Below, one piece after another: positions 8,287 to 19,726 of a stretch of 64,000 nucleotides of DNA. Every line of letters begins with the position of its first letter. The first letter of the stretch is position 1. The position numbers and the translations under genes are program-made. Origin of the DNA: Mesorhizobium sp. L-2-11 (GTDB taxonomy: Bacteria > Pseudomonadota > Alphaproteobacteria > Rhizobiales > Rhizobiaceae); NCBI RefSeq assembly GCF_016756595.1, contig NZ_AP023257.1:62001-126000 (forward strand). Direction: 5' to 3'. The notes beneath the pieces are model-generated. The model worked only from the letters and a program-made list of their open reading frames with translations, did not search any database and was not told the origin of the DNA.

Positions 8287-9090
8287 TCAATCGCGCATGA
8301 CCGCCGCGACGGAGGCGCGTAGCGCGCTGGCGAAGTCGGGATGGTCATAGAGGTCGTTGTGGCCGGCCGCTATGACGATGTGGCTGCGCAGGTCGCGCGC
8401 AGCCGCACGCAGAGGCGCCGAACGCGCCGCAGGTACGATGGTGTCGTTCTCGGCGGTGATGACGGCCGTGGGCACGTCGAGGTCGCGCAGAGCTTCCGCC
8501 GCTTCCATGCGGTGCCGCAGCAAGAAGCGCACCGGCAACCAGGGATAGTGGTGAGCGGCGAGTTCTCTCAGCGAATCGAAGGGCGTCACCATGGCGATGC
8601 CGCGCAACTGCCGGGCCGTCGCCAGATCGGCCGCAACCGCAGCGCCGATGCTAAGGCCGATGGCGACGATGCCGGCTTTGGCATCGGCGGCCAGGTGGTC
8701 ATGGGCGCGTCGGGCGTCCTCGAACAGGGAGGCGGCCGACGGGCTGCCGCTGCTCGGCGCATAGCCGCGATAGTGCAGCGCAGCGACCTGATGTTCGGGA
8801 AATAGCTGGTGCAGCATCAGGGCAAGTGCGTCGGCATTCCAGGCATTGCCGGCGAATCCGAGCAGCAGCGGGCGTGGCTCGGCCGCCGCCTGCCTCGCTG
8901 GCAGGCGGACCAGGACGATGCGCTCGCCGCCCTCCGTCGCCAGCTCGACATGGCGAGCCCCGGCCGGCAGATCGGGTCCGAAAGCCGCAAGGCCGGCCGG
9001 AAAAATCAGCCAGGACTGGAGCACATACACGACGGCGACAATCACCGCATAGAATGCTGCGACCGCGAGCGTCAGTTTCAGGAGCCACAT
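8287..9090 (-). CDS. Membrane-anchored alpha/beta hydrolase
   Basis: Protein of 267 aa with an N-terminal membrane segment (residues about 5-30) and an alpha/beta hydrolase domain similar to Bem46/ABHD13-type serine hydrolases. Visible landmarks: YRGYAPSSGSPS, the nucleophile elbow GLSIGAA, the acid region TAENDTIVP and the His region AAGHNDLYDHPDF. The catalytic domain probably sits on the periplasmic or cytoplasmic face depending on orientation, which cannot be told here. Substrate unknown. Transcribed separately from the GST gene (90 bp gap) and 44 bp downstream of pheA on the same strand. Confidence 0.8.
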   Translation of the reverse strand: MWLLKLTLAVAAFYAVIVAVVYVLQSWLIFPAGLAAFGPDLPAGARHVELATEGGERIVLVRLPARQAAAEPRPLLLGFAGNAWNADALALMLHQLFPEHQVAALHYRGYAPSSGSPSAASLFEDARRAHDHLAADAKAGIVAIGLSIGAAVAADLATARQLRGIAMVTPFDSLRELAAHHYPWLPVRFLLRHRMEAAEALRDLDVPTAVITAENDTIVPAARSAPLRAAARDLRSHIVIAAGHNDLYDHPDFASALRASVAAVMRD

Positions 9091-9134
9091 CGCAGCAATG
9101 TCGCCCGGCGCCCGTCACCTGGCAAGGCGCTGCG

Positions 9135-9998
9135 CTAGTCCGCCACCTTCCATTGCTCGCGCGACTGGCTGGCCGGGTAGACGCCGAGAATCCGCATTTC
9201 GCGCGAGAAGAAGGCCAGTTCGTCGAGCGCCAGTTTTACCAGCGGATCGTCGGGGTGGCCCTCGATGTCGGCATAGAACAAGGTCGCGGTGAACGCGCCG
9301 AGCTGGTAGCTCTCGAGCTTGGTCATGTTGATGCCGTTGGTGGCGAAGCCGCCCATCGCCTTGTAGAGCGCGGCCGGCACGTTGCGGACGCGGAAGATGA
9401 ACGTCGTCATCATCCTGGCGTCTGCGGAAGGGCGTTCTGCCCACTGCCTGTTCCTGGTCAGCACGACGAAGCGGGTGACGTTGCTGTCGGTGTCCTCGAC
9501 ATTCTCCTCGATGATGTCGAGCCCGTACAGCGTCGACGCCAGCGCCGGCGCCAGCGCCGCCATGGTGCGGTCCTTCAGCGCGGCGACCAGCTTGGCGGCG
9601 CCCGCCGTGTCGCCGGCGACCACCGGCTTCCAGCCGTTCTTGCGGATGTATTTGCGGCACTGGCCGAGCGCATGGATGTGACTATGCACGGTCCTGATCT
9701 CGTCGCGCCTGACGCCGGGCAGGACCATCAGCTGGAAATGGATCGGCAGGAAATACTCGCCGACGATGTGCAGCTTCGATTCCGGCAGGAGATGATGGAT
9801 GTCGGCGACGCGCCCGGCAATCGTGTTCTCGATCGGGATCATGGCGAGGTCGGCCCTGCCGGTCTCGACCGCATTGAAAGCATCCTCGAAGGTCGGGCAC
9901 GGCAACGGCTCCATATCAGGGAACATGTTGCGGCAGGCGGTGTCGGAATTCGCGCCCGGCTCGCCCTGGAAGGCTATTCTGTTGGTTTTTTCAGGCAT
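9135..9998 (-). CDS. pheA: Prephenate dehydratase with regulatory ACT domain
   Basis: Converts prephenate to phenylpyruvate in phenylalanine synthesis. The 287-aa protein lacks a chorismate mutase domain, so it is the monofunctional form usual in alphaproteobacteria. Seen: RIAFQGEPGANSDTAC at the start, ADLAMIPIENTIAGRVADIH, the TDSNVTRFVVL motif that carries the catalytic Thr, and a C-terminal ACT domain with GINMTKLESYQLG (the phenylalanine-binding ESRP-type site is ESYQ here). Feedback inhibition by phenylalanine is expected. It lies 27 bp downstream of kdsB on the same strand; kdsB-pheA is a common pair in Rhizobiales. Confidence 0.96.
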   Translation of the reverse strand: MPEKTNRIAFQGEPGANSDTACRNMFPDMEPLPCPTFEDAFNAVETGRADLAMIPIENTIAGRVADIHHLLPESKLHIVGEYFLPIHFQLMVLPGVRRDEIRTVHSHIHALGQCRKYIRKNGWKPVVAGDTAGAAKLVAALKDRTMAALAPALASTLYGLDIIEENVEDTDSNVTRFVVLTRNRQWAERPSADARMMTTFIFRVRNVPAALYKAMGGFATNGINMTKLESYQLGAFTATLFYADIEGHPDDPLVKLALDELAFFSREMRILGVYPASQSREQWKVAD

Positions 9999-10025
9999 GC
10001 CAAATGTCTCAGGTGTCCAGATGTC

Positions 10026-10754
10026 TCAGGTTGAAAGGACGGTTCTGGCGCGTTCGAGATCGTCCGGCGTGTCGACGCCGAACGGCGCCGACTGCACGAT
10101 CTCGGCATCGATGCGCATGCCGGCCTCCAGCGCCCGCAACTGCTCGAGCTTCTCGCGCCGTTCCAGCGGCGACGGTTGCAGCGCGACAAAGCGCTCGAGC
10201 GCTGAGCGGCGATAGGCATATAGCCCGATGTGATGATAGAGCGGCCCCTCGCCCCAGGGTGCGGTGGCGCGGGTGAAATAGAGCGCCCGCAGCCGTGTCT
10301 CCGACAGCGGCGAGCCGACGATCTTGACGACATTCGGATTGGTCTTTTCCTCGTCGCGGACGATCTCGATTCCGAGCGTGGCGATGTCGACCGTCGCATC
10401 CTCGAAGGGCTTCAGTGCAGCCTTGATGATGTCGGGATCGATGGTCGGCAGGTCGCCCTGCACATTGACGATCGTTTCGACCTCGCGCCCGGGATCCAGC
10501 GTGACCAGCGCCTCGAAGATGCGGTCTGAGCCGGATTCGTGGCCGACGCGCGTCATCACCGCCTCGAAACCGTGCCTGCGCACCGCGTCCGCCACGCTGT
10601 CGGTATCGGTGGCGACCACCACCCGGCCGAGCCCGGCCTCGGCGGCGCGGCGGGCGACATGGACGATCATCGGAACGCCGGCGATGTCGGCCAGCGGCTT
10701 GCCCGGCAGGCGGGTCGAGGCCATGCGGGCCGGGATGAGGATGAGAGTGGACAT
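10026..10754 (-). CDS. kdsB: CMP-KDO synthetase (3-deoxy-manno-octulosonate cytidylyltransferase)
   Basis: Activates KDO with CTP for lipid A core assembly. The protein is 242 aa from ATG 10754. It opens with [20 protein letters not shown], the nucleotide-binding signature, then contains [37 protein letters not shown] and [14 protein letters not shown]. The C-terminal region has [25 protein letters not shown] (quoted in part: [20 protein letters not shown]), conserved in the family. An in-frame ATG five codons upstream is less likely as start. Cytoplasmic; probably heads a kdsB-pheA transcript. Confidence 0.96.
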   Translation of the reverse strand: MSTLILIPARMASTRLPGKPLADIAGVPMIVHVARRAAEAGLGRVVVATDTDSVADAVRRHGFEAVMTRVGHESGSDRIFEALVTLDPGREVETIVNVQGDLPTIDPDIIKAALKPFEDATVDIATLGIEIVRDEEKTNPNVVKIVGSPLSETRLRALYFTRATAPWGEGPLYHHIGLYAYRRSALERFVALQPSPLERREKLEQLRALEAGMRIDAEIVQSAPFGVDTPDDLERARTVLST

Positions 10755-10947
10755 CGGGTGATGAAGCATCCGAAAAAGAGCAAGGGAAAAGTGGCAAAAG
10801 GTCTCACTGGAAGCGCCCTTATAGGTGTTGCAACGCCAGAGCAAAAGACCTAGTTTCCGCCCGATTTGACCGCCTCGCGGGGTGGTTCACGATTACCGAC
10901 GGACGGAGTGGACGGATCGGTCCGCCGGAAAAGGGAGCCTGGGGCGT

Positions 10948-11634
10948 ATGGACTCTTTCGAAATCAACAAGCTGATCGGCGGCCTGCTCGGAACCGTGTT
11001 CGTCGTCTTCTCGGTCGGCATCATATCCGACGCGCTGTTCGCCTCCCCCGCACCGGAAAAACCCGGCTACGCCATCGAGGCGACCGAGGAGCCTGCCGAG
11101 GGCGGCCCGGCAGCCCCCGCCGCAGAAGCCAAACCGATCGCCGACCTCCTGGCCAACGCCAATGTCGAGGCGGGTGCGTCCGTGTTCAAGAAGTGCCAGG
11201 CCTGCCACACCGGCGAAAAGGGCGGACCGAACAAGGTTGGCCCTGATCTGTGGGATATCGTCGACCGTCCCATCGCCGAGCATGGCGGCTTCGCCTATTC
11301 GGCCGGCCTGAAAGAGTTTTCCAAAGGCGGCGCCGAAAAGTGGACCTACGACAACCTCAACCATTTCCTGCTCTCGCCGAAGAAACTGGTGAAGGGCACG
11401 GCGATGGGCTTTGCAGGCCTGCCGAAGGACGAGGACCGCGCCAACGTCATCGCCTATCTGCGCACGCTCTCGGACAATCCGAAGCCGCTGCCGACAGCTG
11501 GCGCGTCAGCAGCCGCGCCCGCTGAAGGCGCGGCGCCGGCCGAGGGTGCTGCACCGGCCAAGCCGGCCGAGGGTGCGGCGCCGGCCGCACCGGCGCCGGC
11601 CCCTGCTGTTCCCGCACCAGCTCCGGCGCAATAA
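10948..11634 (+). CDS. Membrane-anchored class I cytochrome c (CycM/c552 type)
   Basis: Electron carrier of 228 aa. An uncleaved N-terminal membrane helix (about residues 9-30) anchors a periplasmic cytochrome c domain with one heme motif CQACH and a downstream Met ligand in KGTAMGFAGLPKDEDRANVI. The core resembles mitochondrial-type cytochrome c, as in CycM of rhizobia, which can feed an aa3 oxidase. The C-terminal 40 residues are almost only Ala, Pro, Glu and Gly (repeats of AAPAEGAAPA) and look disordered. Start ATG 10948 follows AAGGGAG. A strong terminator follows at 11658, so this is a single-gene unit. Confidence 0.9.
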   Translation: MDSFEINKLIGGLLGTVFVVFSVGIISDALFASPAPEKPGYAIEATEEPAEGGPAAPAAEAKPIADLLANANVEAGASVFKKCQACHTGEKGGPNKVGPDLWDIVDRPIAEHGGFAYSAGLKEFSKGGAEKWTYDNLNHFLLSPKKLVKGTAMGFAGLPKDEDRANVIAYLRTLSDNPKPLPTAGASAAAPAEGAAPAEGAAPAKPAEGAAPAAPAPAPAVPAPAPAQ

Positions 11635-11657
11635 CGCAATTGTCATGGACGAATTCT

Positions 11658-11688
11658 TGAAAAAGCCGGGTTCAGCCCGGCTTTTTCA
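11658..11688 (+). terminator. Rho-independent terminator after the cytochrome c gene
   Basis: Inverted arms TGAAAAAGCCGGG (11658-11670) and CCCGGCTTTTTCA (11676-11688) enclose a 5-base loop; a run of T follows the GC stem on the plus strand. It lies 24 bp after the stop codon. The stem reads as a terminator on both strands. Confidence 0.9.
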
Positions 11689-11792
11689 ATGGGAAAAGCG
11701 CAGGTGCGGCGACAAAGCCGGCGTGTCGCGGTTTTCATGAGCGTCAAATGAACTAGATTGTCCGCTAACAGCTATCGCGCAGAGGAGAAGGC

Positions 11793-13670
11793 ATGACGGT
11801 TGGCCGTACGTTTCTCAGATCGATGCTGGTTGTTGCGGCTTTTGCCGGCGGCCTGCAGGCAGTGTTCGCCCAGGAATGGCGCACCACCTCGTCGCTGATC
11901 GGCGAATCCAAATATGGCGACAACTTCCAGCACTATGATTACGTCAATCCGGACGCGCCGAAGGGCGGCACGCTGAATTCGGCGGTGCTCGGCACGTTCG
12001 ACAGCTTCAATCCCTATATCGTCCAGGGTTCGCCGGCAGCCGGTTTTGCACAATTCGGCGGCGGCTTGCTCTACGACACGCTGATGGAGCAGGCGAGCGA
12101 CGAAGGCAGCGTCAGCCATCCGCTGATCGCCGACGCCTACAAGCATCCGGACGACTATTCCTCTGCGACCTACCGTCTTGATCCACGGGCCAGGTGGCAT
12201 GACGGCAAGCCGATCATCACCGACGATGTAATCTGGTCGTTTCAGGTGCTGAAGGCCAACAGCCCGATGTACAGCCGCTATTTCGAGAACGTCACCGATG
12301 CGGTTGCAATCTCTGATCGCGAAGTCGAATTCCATTTCAACCAGAAGGGCAACCGGGAGTTGCCGAAAATCCTCGGCGATCTCGTTGTGCTGCCAAAGCA
12401 TTGGTGGGAAGGCACCGACGCCAACGGCAAGAAGCGCGACATCACCAGGCCGACACAGGAGCCGCCGCTGGGGTCCGCCGCCTACAAGATCGCCAGTTTC
12501 AAGCCGGGCACCGAAATCGTCTGGCAGCGCGTGCCCGACTACTGGGCAGCCAAACTGCCGGTGAAGATCGGGCGAGAGAATTTCGACAGGCAGCGTTTCA
12601 GCTATTTTCTCGACGACAATGCGGCCTGGCAAGCCTTCACCAAGGGCGGATTGCATGACATCAGGCCGGAAAACAGTTCGAGGCGCTGGAACACGGCCTA
12701 TAATTTCCCGGCAGTCCAGGCCGGCGACGTCATCAAACAGGAATTCAAGACTGCCTCACCCGAACCGATGCAGGCGTTCATGCTCAACACAAGGCGTCCG
12801 CTGTTTGGGGATCGTCTGGTGCGCGCCGCGCTGACTTACCCGTTCGACTTCGAAACCATGAATCGTACCTTGTTCTTCGGTTCCAATACCCGTACCAGCA
12901 GTTACTTCCAAGGCACCGAACTGGCATCGAGCGGCCTGCCGCAAGGCAAGGAACTGGAGATCCTGGAGCCATATCGCGACAAGCTACCGCCCGAAGTCTT
13001 CACCCAGGAATTCAAGCTGCCGGTCTATGATTCGCCACAGGCGGAACGCAAATACCTCAAGACTGCGGTCGATCTCTTCGCCAAGGCGGGCTGGGTGATC
13101 AAGGGCGGCAAGATGGTCAATGCCAAGACGGGCGAGCCTTTCAAGTTCGAAATCCTCGGCTGGAACGATACCGACCAGGTCCTGTCCAGTCCCTACATCG
13201 CCAATCTGCGCAAGATCGGCGTCGACGCCACGCTGCGACTGATCGACCAGACCCAATACATCAACCGCATCAACAATTTCGATTTCGACGTCACCATATC
13301 GCAGCTGGGGCAGTCGGATTCGCCCGGCAACGAGCAGCGCGACTTCTGGAGCTCCAAGGCCGCCGACACGCCTGGATCGCGCAACTATGCCGGCATCAAG
13401 AACCCGGTCATCGATGCGCTGGTCGACCGCGTCATCTTTGCCACCGACCGCGACGATCTGGTTGCCGCCACCCGTGCGCTCGACCGGGTGCTGCTTTGGA
13501 ATTACTATGTCGTGCCGCAACACCATCGGTCGGTGGTCTGGATAGCCTATTGGAACAAGTTCGGCATCCCCGAGAAGCAACCGACCTATAGCGGCGTCGA
13601 CCAGAATTCCTGGTGGATCGACCCGGACAAGGAAAAGGCGCTGGCGGCAAAATACAAGAGTGGCAATTGA
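11793..13670 (+). CDS. Oligopeptide ABC transporter, periplasmic binding protein (YejA-like), Sec leader
   Basis: Solute-binding protein family 5, 625 aa. N-terminal signal peptide with hydrophobic core MLVVAAFAGGLQAVFA. The mature start WRTTSSLIGESKYGDNFQHY and YVNPDAPKGGTL are typical of the YejA group, which delivers oligopeptides (in E. coli also microcin C) to the YejBEF permease. Start ATG 11793 is preceded by AGAGGAGAAG. It is the first gene of an operon: its stop codon overlaps the start of a second, homologous binding protein (TGATG at 13668-13672), followed by yejB, yejE and yejF. Ligand not determinable. Confidence 0.9.
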   Translation: MTVGRTFLRSMLVVAAFAGGLQAVFAQEWRTTSSLIGESKYGDNFQHYDYVNPDAPKGGTLNSAVLGTFDSFNPYIVQGSPAAGFAQFGGGLLYDTLMEQASDEGSVSHPLIADAYKHPDDYSSATYRLDPRARWHDGKPIITDDVIWSFQVLKANSPMYSRYFENVTDAVAISDREVEFHFNQKGNRELPKILGDLVVLPKHWWEGTDANGKKRDITRPTQEPPLGSAAYKIASFKPGTEIVWQRVPDYWAAKLPVKIGRENFDRQRFSYFLDDNAAWQAFTKGGLHDIRPENSSRRWNTAYNFPAVQAGDVIKQEFKTASPEPMQAFMLNTRRPLFGDRLVRAALTYPFDFETMNRTLFFGSNTRTSSYFQGTELASSGLPQGKELEILEPYRDKLPPEVFTQEFKLPVYDSPQAERKYLKTAVDLFAKAGWVIKGGKMVNAKTGEPFKFEILGWNDTDQVLSSPYIANLRKIGVDATLRLIDQTQYINRINNFDFDVTISQLGQSDSPGNEQRDFWSSKAADTPGSRNYAGIKNPVIDALVDRVIFATDRDDLVAATRALDRVLLWNYYVVPQHHRSVVWIAYWNKFGIPEKQPTYSGVDQNSWWIDPDKEKALAAKYKSGN

Positions 13671-15556
13671 TGGCGGCGCTCCCCTGCCGCGCCGCTCTGG
13701 CCCGCCGTGACTTTCTGGCCCTGGGCGCGGCGGCCACGGCGGCAGCTTTGTTGCCTGGCCGGGCTTTCGCCGCCATCCCGACAGGCGTCAAGCTGCACGG
13801 CCTGTCGGCCTTCGGCGACCTCAAATATCCCCAAGATTTCAGGCATTTCGATTACGTCAATCCGGACGCGCCCAAGGGCGGCCAGATGAATTTCGCACCG
13901 CCGAACGCCACCTTCAACCAGAGCTTCCTGACGTTCAACACGCTGAATTCCCTGGTGTTGAGGGGGGATTCGCCGCCGCGCACCGAACTCTGTTTCGATT
14001 CGTTGATGGCAAGCGCACTCGATGAGCCGGATGCGTTCTATGGGCTGCTTGCCGAGTCCGTTACCCTGTCTGAAGACCGCAATGGCTTCCGCTTCAATCT
14101 GCGACCGCAAGCGCGCTTCCATGACGGCACGCCACTGACCGCCGAGGACGTCGCCTTCGCATTGAAGCTTTACAAGGACAAGGGCCATCCGAACCTTTCC
14201 CAGGCATTACGGCATATGACGGACGCGGTCGCGGTCGACCCGGTTACCGTCGATCTCACCTTCAACGGCAAGCAGTCGGCGCAGAACATCCTTGCGATCG
14301 TCGCAATGCCGATCGTGTCCAAAGCCTTCTATACGGCCAACGAATTCGATGCGTCGACGATGACACCGCCGCTCGGCTCCGGACCCTACAAAATAGGGCG
14401 CGTGGCGGCCGGACAGACCGTCGAATATGAGCGCGTCGCCGACTATTGGGGCAGCGATCTGGCGGTGAACCGCGGCCTCTATAATTTCAACCGCATCCGT
14501 ATTGATTTTTACATCAATCGCCAGGCAGCGTTTGAAGCCCTGAAAAAGGGCGACACGCATTTTCGCGAGGAATTTACCTCGCGGGTGTGGGCGACTGGCT
14601 ACGACTTCCCGGCGCTGCAGGACGGCAGGGTCGTCAAACGTGAATTTCCCGGCGAGAAAGCGCCGGACATGCAGGCTGTCGCGCTGAACCAGCGTCGTCC
14701 GCAATTCCGCGATGTGCGCGTCAGACGGGCTATCGCCAATTGCTTCGATTTCGAATGGAGCAAGCGGGTTCTGTTTTACGGCTCTTACGAGCGCTCGCAA
14801 TCGAACTTCGAACCGTCGGATTACAAGGCCGAGGGTCTGCCCTCGCCCGAGGAATTGGCCCTGCTGGAGCCGTTTCGAGCCGAGTTGCCGCCGGAGACCT
14901 TCGGCGAAGCGGTGATGCAGCCTGTCTCCGACGGTTCGGGCCACGATCGCAAGCTGCTGCGCGCGGCTTCGAGACTGCTTGCCGAGGCCGGCTGGAAGCG
15001 AGCTGGCAATTTCGTCGTCAATGAAAAGGGCGAGCGACTGCGGGTGGAAATGCTGGCCGAGGACGATGGCATCGTTCGGCTCTTCTCGCCGTGGTCCGAG
15101 AATATGAAGGCGATCGGCATCGACGCTTCGATCCGGCAGGTCGACTCGACGCAATACGAAGCGCGGCAGAGCAATTTCGATTTCGATTTCAACCTGTTCA
15201 GATCGTCGATCGGGGCGACGCCGACTGTTGATGGCCTGGAAAACCTCTATCACTCCCGGATGGCGAAAACACCGGGAACGCGCAACTATCCCGGCACCGA
15301 AAGCAAGGCCATCGATGCGCTGATCGAGGCAGCCGGCAAGGCGCAGAGCCGGGTCGAACTGGTCACGGCGCTCAAAGCACTCGACCGGGTCTTGCGCGCG
15401 CGGCTAGACTGGATTCCAACATATTATCTCGCGAATCACCGAGTCGCCTATTGGGACATGTTCGGCTTTCCTGAGCAGAAGCCCGATTTCGGCTTTCCGG
15501 TCGAGGCGCTGTGGTGGTTCGACAAGGACAAGGCGGCAAAGATTGGCAAAGGGTGA
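13670..15556 (+). CDS. Second oligopeptide-binding protein (YejA-like) with a Tat-type signal
   Basis: Homologue of the preceding protein, 628 aa; both share YVNPDAPKGG and the same overall layout (for example DPDKEKA/DKDKAAK near the ends). The N-terminus carries ARRDFLALGAAATAAALLPG, a twin-arginine signal (RRDFL plus a weakly hydrophobic stretch), so this copy is probably exported folded by Tat, unlike its Sec-type neighbour. Its ATG overlaps the upstream stop, indicating translational coupling. It is separated from yejB by a 183-bp palindromic element. Two binding proteins with one permease suggest a widened peptide range; ligand unknown. Confidence 0.9.
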   Translation: MAALPCRAALARRDFLALGAAATAAALLPGRAFAAIPTGVKLHGLSAFGDLKYPQDFRHFDYVNPDAPKGGQMNFAPPNATFNQSFLTFNTLNSLVLRGDSPPRTELCFDSLMASALDEPDAFYGLLAESVTLSEDRNGFRFNLRPQARFHDGTPLTAEDVAFALKLYKDKGHPNLSQALRHMTDAVAVDPVTVDLTFNGKQSAQNILAIVAMPIVSKAFYTANEFDASTMTPPLGSGPYKIGRVAAGQTVEYERVADYWGSDLAVNRGLYNFNRIRIDFYINRQAAFEALKKGDTHFREEFTSRVWATGYDFPALQDGRVVKREFPGEKAPDMQAVALNQRRPQFRDVRVRRAIANCFDFEWSKRVLFYGSYERSQSNFEPSDYKAEGLPSPEELALLEPFRAELPPETFGEAVMQPVSDGSGHDRKLLRAASRLLAEAGWKRAGNFVVNEKGERLRVEMLAEDDGIVRLFSPWSENMKAIGIDASIRQVDSTQYEARQSNFDFDFNLFRSSIGATPTVDGLENLYHSRMAKTPGTRNYPGTESKAIDALIEAAGKAQSRVELVTALKALDRVLRARLDWIPTYYLANHRVAYWDMFGFPEQKPDFGFPVEALWWFDKDKAAKIGKG

Positions 15557-15569
15557 ATATCTTGCGGTT

Positions 15570-15752
15570 GGCGCCGCCCCTCACCTGCCTGCCGGCATCC
15601 TCTCCCCGTATAGCGACGGGGAGAGGGGCGCTTTCATCGAGGGTTTCGCCATTCACAAGCGTCGCAATAAAGGCGCCGAGATTGCGGCCAGCCCCTTTCT
15701 CCCCGTCACTATACGGGGTGAAATGTCCGGCAGGACAATGAGGGGCGGCGCC
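15570..15752. repeat. 183-bp mosaic palindromic element, copy 1
   Basis: Terminal inverted arms of 14 bp, GGCGCCGCCCCTCA at 15570 and its complement ending at 15752. Inside is a second inverted pair, CTCCCCGTATAGCGACGGGG near the left end and CTCCCCGTCACTATACGGGG near the right end. It is closely similar, part by part, to the element at 51167-51343. It lies between the second binding protein and yejB inside the operon. Confidence 0.88.
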
Positions 15753-15832
15753 AATATCGAAAAGTGGTCGGAGGCGATTGCCTCGAGGGCACCTCAAGCC
15801 ACAGTGGTCCTCCTTGAGGAGGTTAAAAACTG

Positions 15833-16927
15833 ATGGGCGCCTATATCCTGCGCCGCATCCTGCTGATGATCCCGACCCTGTTCGGCATCATGGCGGTGTC
15901 TTTCGCCGTCATCCAGTTCGCGCCGGGCGGGCCGGTCGAGCAGGTCATCGCCCGGCTGACCAACCAGGGCGGCAGCGATCGCCTTGGCGGCGGCGGCGGT
16001 GACGCCGGCGCCAGCAATTTCGACGTGGCCGGCGATGCCGGTTCGAGATATCGCGGCGCCCAAGGGCTCGACCCAGAATTCATCGCCAAGCTGGAAAAGC
16101 AGTTCGGCTTCGACAAGCCGCCGCTCGAGCGCTTCGGCATGATGCTGTGGAACTACATCCGGTTCGATTTCGGCGACAGCTATTTCCGTGACATCTCGGT
16201 GATCGATCTGATCCTGGAAAAGATGCCGGTGTCGATCTCGATCGGGCTATGGATCACGCTGCTGTCCTACCTGATCTCGATCCCGCTCGGCATCCGCAAG
16301 GCAGTCAAGGACGGCTCGGCATTCGACGTATGGACCAGCGGCGTCGTCATCGTCGGCTACGCCATTCCGGGCTTCCTGTTCGGCATCCTGCTGATGGTGC
16401 TGTTTGCCGGCGGATCGTTCTACGACTGGTTCCCGCTGCGCGGCATCACCTCCGACAATTGGGACCAGTTGTCGTGGCCGGCGAAAATCGTCGACTATCT
16501 CTGGCACATGACCTTGCCGCTGACGGCGCTGGTGCTGTCGGCCTTCGCCACCACGACGCTGCTGACCAAGAATTCGTTCCTCGAGGAAATCCGCAAGCAG
16601 TATGTGGTGACCGCGCGCGCCAAGGGCCTGTCGGAGCGGCAGGTTCTCTACGGCCACGTTTTCCGCAACGCCATGCTGATTGTCGTCGCCGGCTTTCCCG
16701 GCGCTTTCATCTCGGCCTTCTTCACCGGCTCGCTGCTGATCGAGAACATCTTTTCGCTCGACGGCCTCGGCCTGCTCGGTTTCAGGTCGGTGGTCGAGCG
16801 CGACTATCCGGTGGTGTTCGCCAATCTCTACATCTTCTCGCTGCTTGGCCTGATCGTCGGGCTGCTGTCCGACCTGATCTATACCTGGGTCGACCCGCGC
16901 ATCGACTTCGAGCGGAGGGACGTCTGA
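15833..16927 (+). CDS. yejB: Peptide ABC transporter permease (YejB-like)
   Basis: Inner-membrane permease of 364 aa. It starts [20 protein letters not shown], the conserved first membrane helix, followed by a periplasmic loop that is Gly-rich ([18 protein letters not shown]), and has several further membrane helices. The EAA-type cytoplasmic loop that contacts the ATPase reads [20 protein letters not shown], close to the binding-protein-dependent permease signature. Start ATG 15833 follows GAGGAGGTT. Its stop overlaps the yejE start by one base. Confidence 0.92.
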   Translation: MGAYILRRILLMIPTLFGIMAVSFAVIQFAPGGPVEQVIARLTNQGGSDRLGGGGGDAGASNFDVAGDAGSRYRGAQGLDPEFIAKLEKQFGFDKPPLERFGMMLWNYIRFDFGDSYFRDISVIDLILEKMPVSISIGLWITLLSYLISIPLGIRKAVKDGSAFDVWTSGVVIVGYAIPGFLFGILLMVLFAGGSFYDWFPLRGITSDNWDQLSWPAKIVDYLWHMTLPLTALVLSAFATTTLLTKNSFLEEIRKQYVVTARAKGLSERQVLYGHVFRNAMLIVVAGFPGAFISAFFTGSLLIENIFSLDGLGLLGFRSVVERDYPVVFANLYIFSLLGLIVGLLSDLIYTWVDPRIDFERRDV

Positions 16928-18062
16928 TGGCCGGGGCCGCAGCCGAAACGGCGCCGGAGCGGATCGCACGGCCCTGGCTGTCGCCGCTAAACCAGCGGCG
17001 GCTGCAGAATTTCAGGGCCAACCGGCGCGGCTACTGGTCGTTGTGGATCTTCCTCGTGCTTTTCGTGCTGTCGCTGTTTTCCGAATGGATCGCCAACGAC
17101 AAGCCGGTCCTCGTCTCCTACAAGGGCGAGATCCTGTTTCCGGTCGTGGTCGCCTATCCCGAGGAGAAGTTCGGCGGCTTTTATGCGGTCACCGACTATC
17201 GCGACCCGGTCATCCAGGACGAGATCAATGCTCATGGCTGGATGATCTGGCCGCCGGTCCGCTACTCCTACCGGACCGTCAACAACGCCATCCCCGAGGC
17301 CGCACCGACCAAGCCGTCCTGGCTCTATGACGTCAAGACACGTTGCAACCAGTATCCGCAAGGTGCGGCCGACCCCAATTGCGTCGTCGGCAACTGGAAC
17401 TGGCTGGGCACCGACGACCAGGCCCGCGACGTGCTGGCGCGCGTCATCTACGGTTTCAGGGTCTCGGTCCTGTTCGGCCTGATCCTCACCGCCGGCTCGG
17501 CGGTGATCGGCGTGACGGCCGGCGCATTGCAGGGTTATTTCGGCGGCTGGACCGACCTTCTGTTCCAGCGCTTCATAGAAATCTGGTCGGCGATCCCGGT
17601 GCTTTATCTCCTGCTCATCGTCGCCGCCATCCTGCCGCCCGGCTTCTTCATCCTGCTCGGGCTGATGCTGCTGTTCTCCTGGGTGGCGCTGGTCGGCGTG
17701 GTGCGGGCCGAGTTCCTGCGCGCCCGCAACTTCGAATATGTCAACGCCGCGCGCGCGCTGGGCGTACCCAACGGTACTATCATGTTCCGGCATCTGCTGC
17801 CCAACGCCATGGTGGCGACGCTGACCTTCCTGCCCTTCCTGCTCAGCGGCTCGATCTCGACGCTGACCTCGCTCGACTATCTCGGCTTCGGCCTGCCGCC
17901 CGGCTCGGCCTCGCTGGGCGAGCTACTCAAACAGGCGCAGCGCAACCTCAACGCGCCATGGCTGGGCATCTCCGGCTTCGTCGTCATCTCGCTGATGCTG
18001 TCGCTGCTGGTCTTCGTCGGCGAAGCGACCCGCGACGCCTTCGATCCGCGCAAGACGTTCAG

Positions 18063-18066
<4 letters not shown>
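16927..18066 (+). CDS. yejE: Peptide ABC transporter permease (YejE-like)
   Basis: Second permease, 379 aa, from ATG 16927 (overlap TGATG with yejB). A first membrane helix (about residues 37-55) is followed by a long periplasmic insert of about 120 residues that contains RYSYRTVNNAIPEAAPTKPS and GNWNWLGTDDQARDVLARVI, features of YejE. The transport domain follows with the EAA loop RARNFEYVNAARALGVPNGT and ends at ATRDAFDPRKTFR, like other OppC/DppC-type proteins. Its last 4 bp overlap the yejF start (ATGA), so the three genes are translationally coupled. Confidence 0.92.
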
Positions 18067-19694
<1,628 letters not shown>

Positions 19695-19726
19695 GCTGTA
19701 CCCGCACAAAGGAAAAAGAACTCGCC

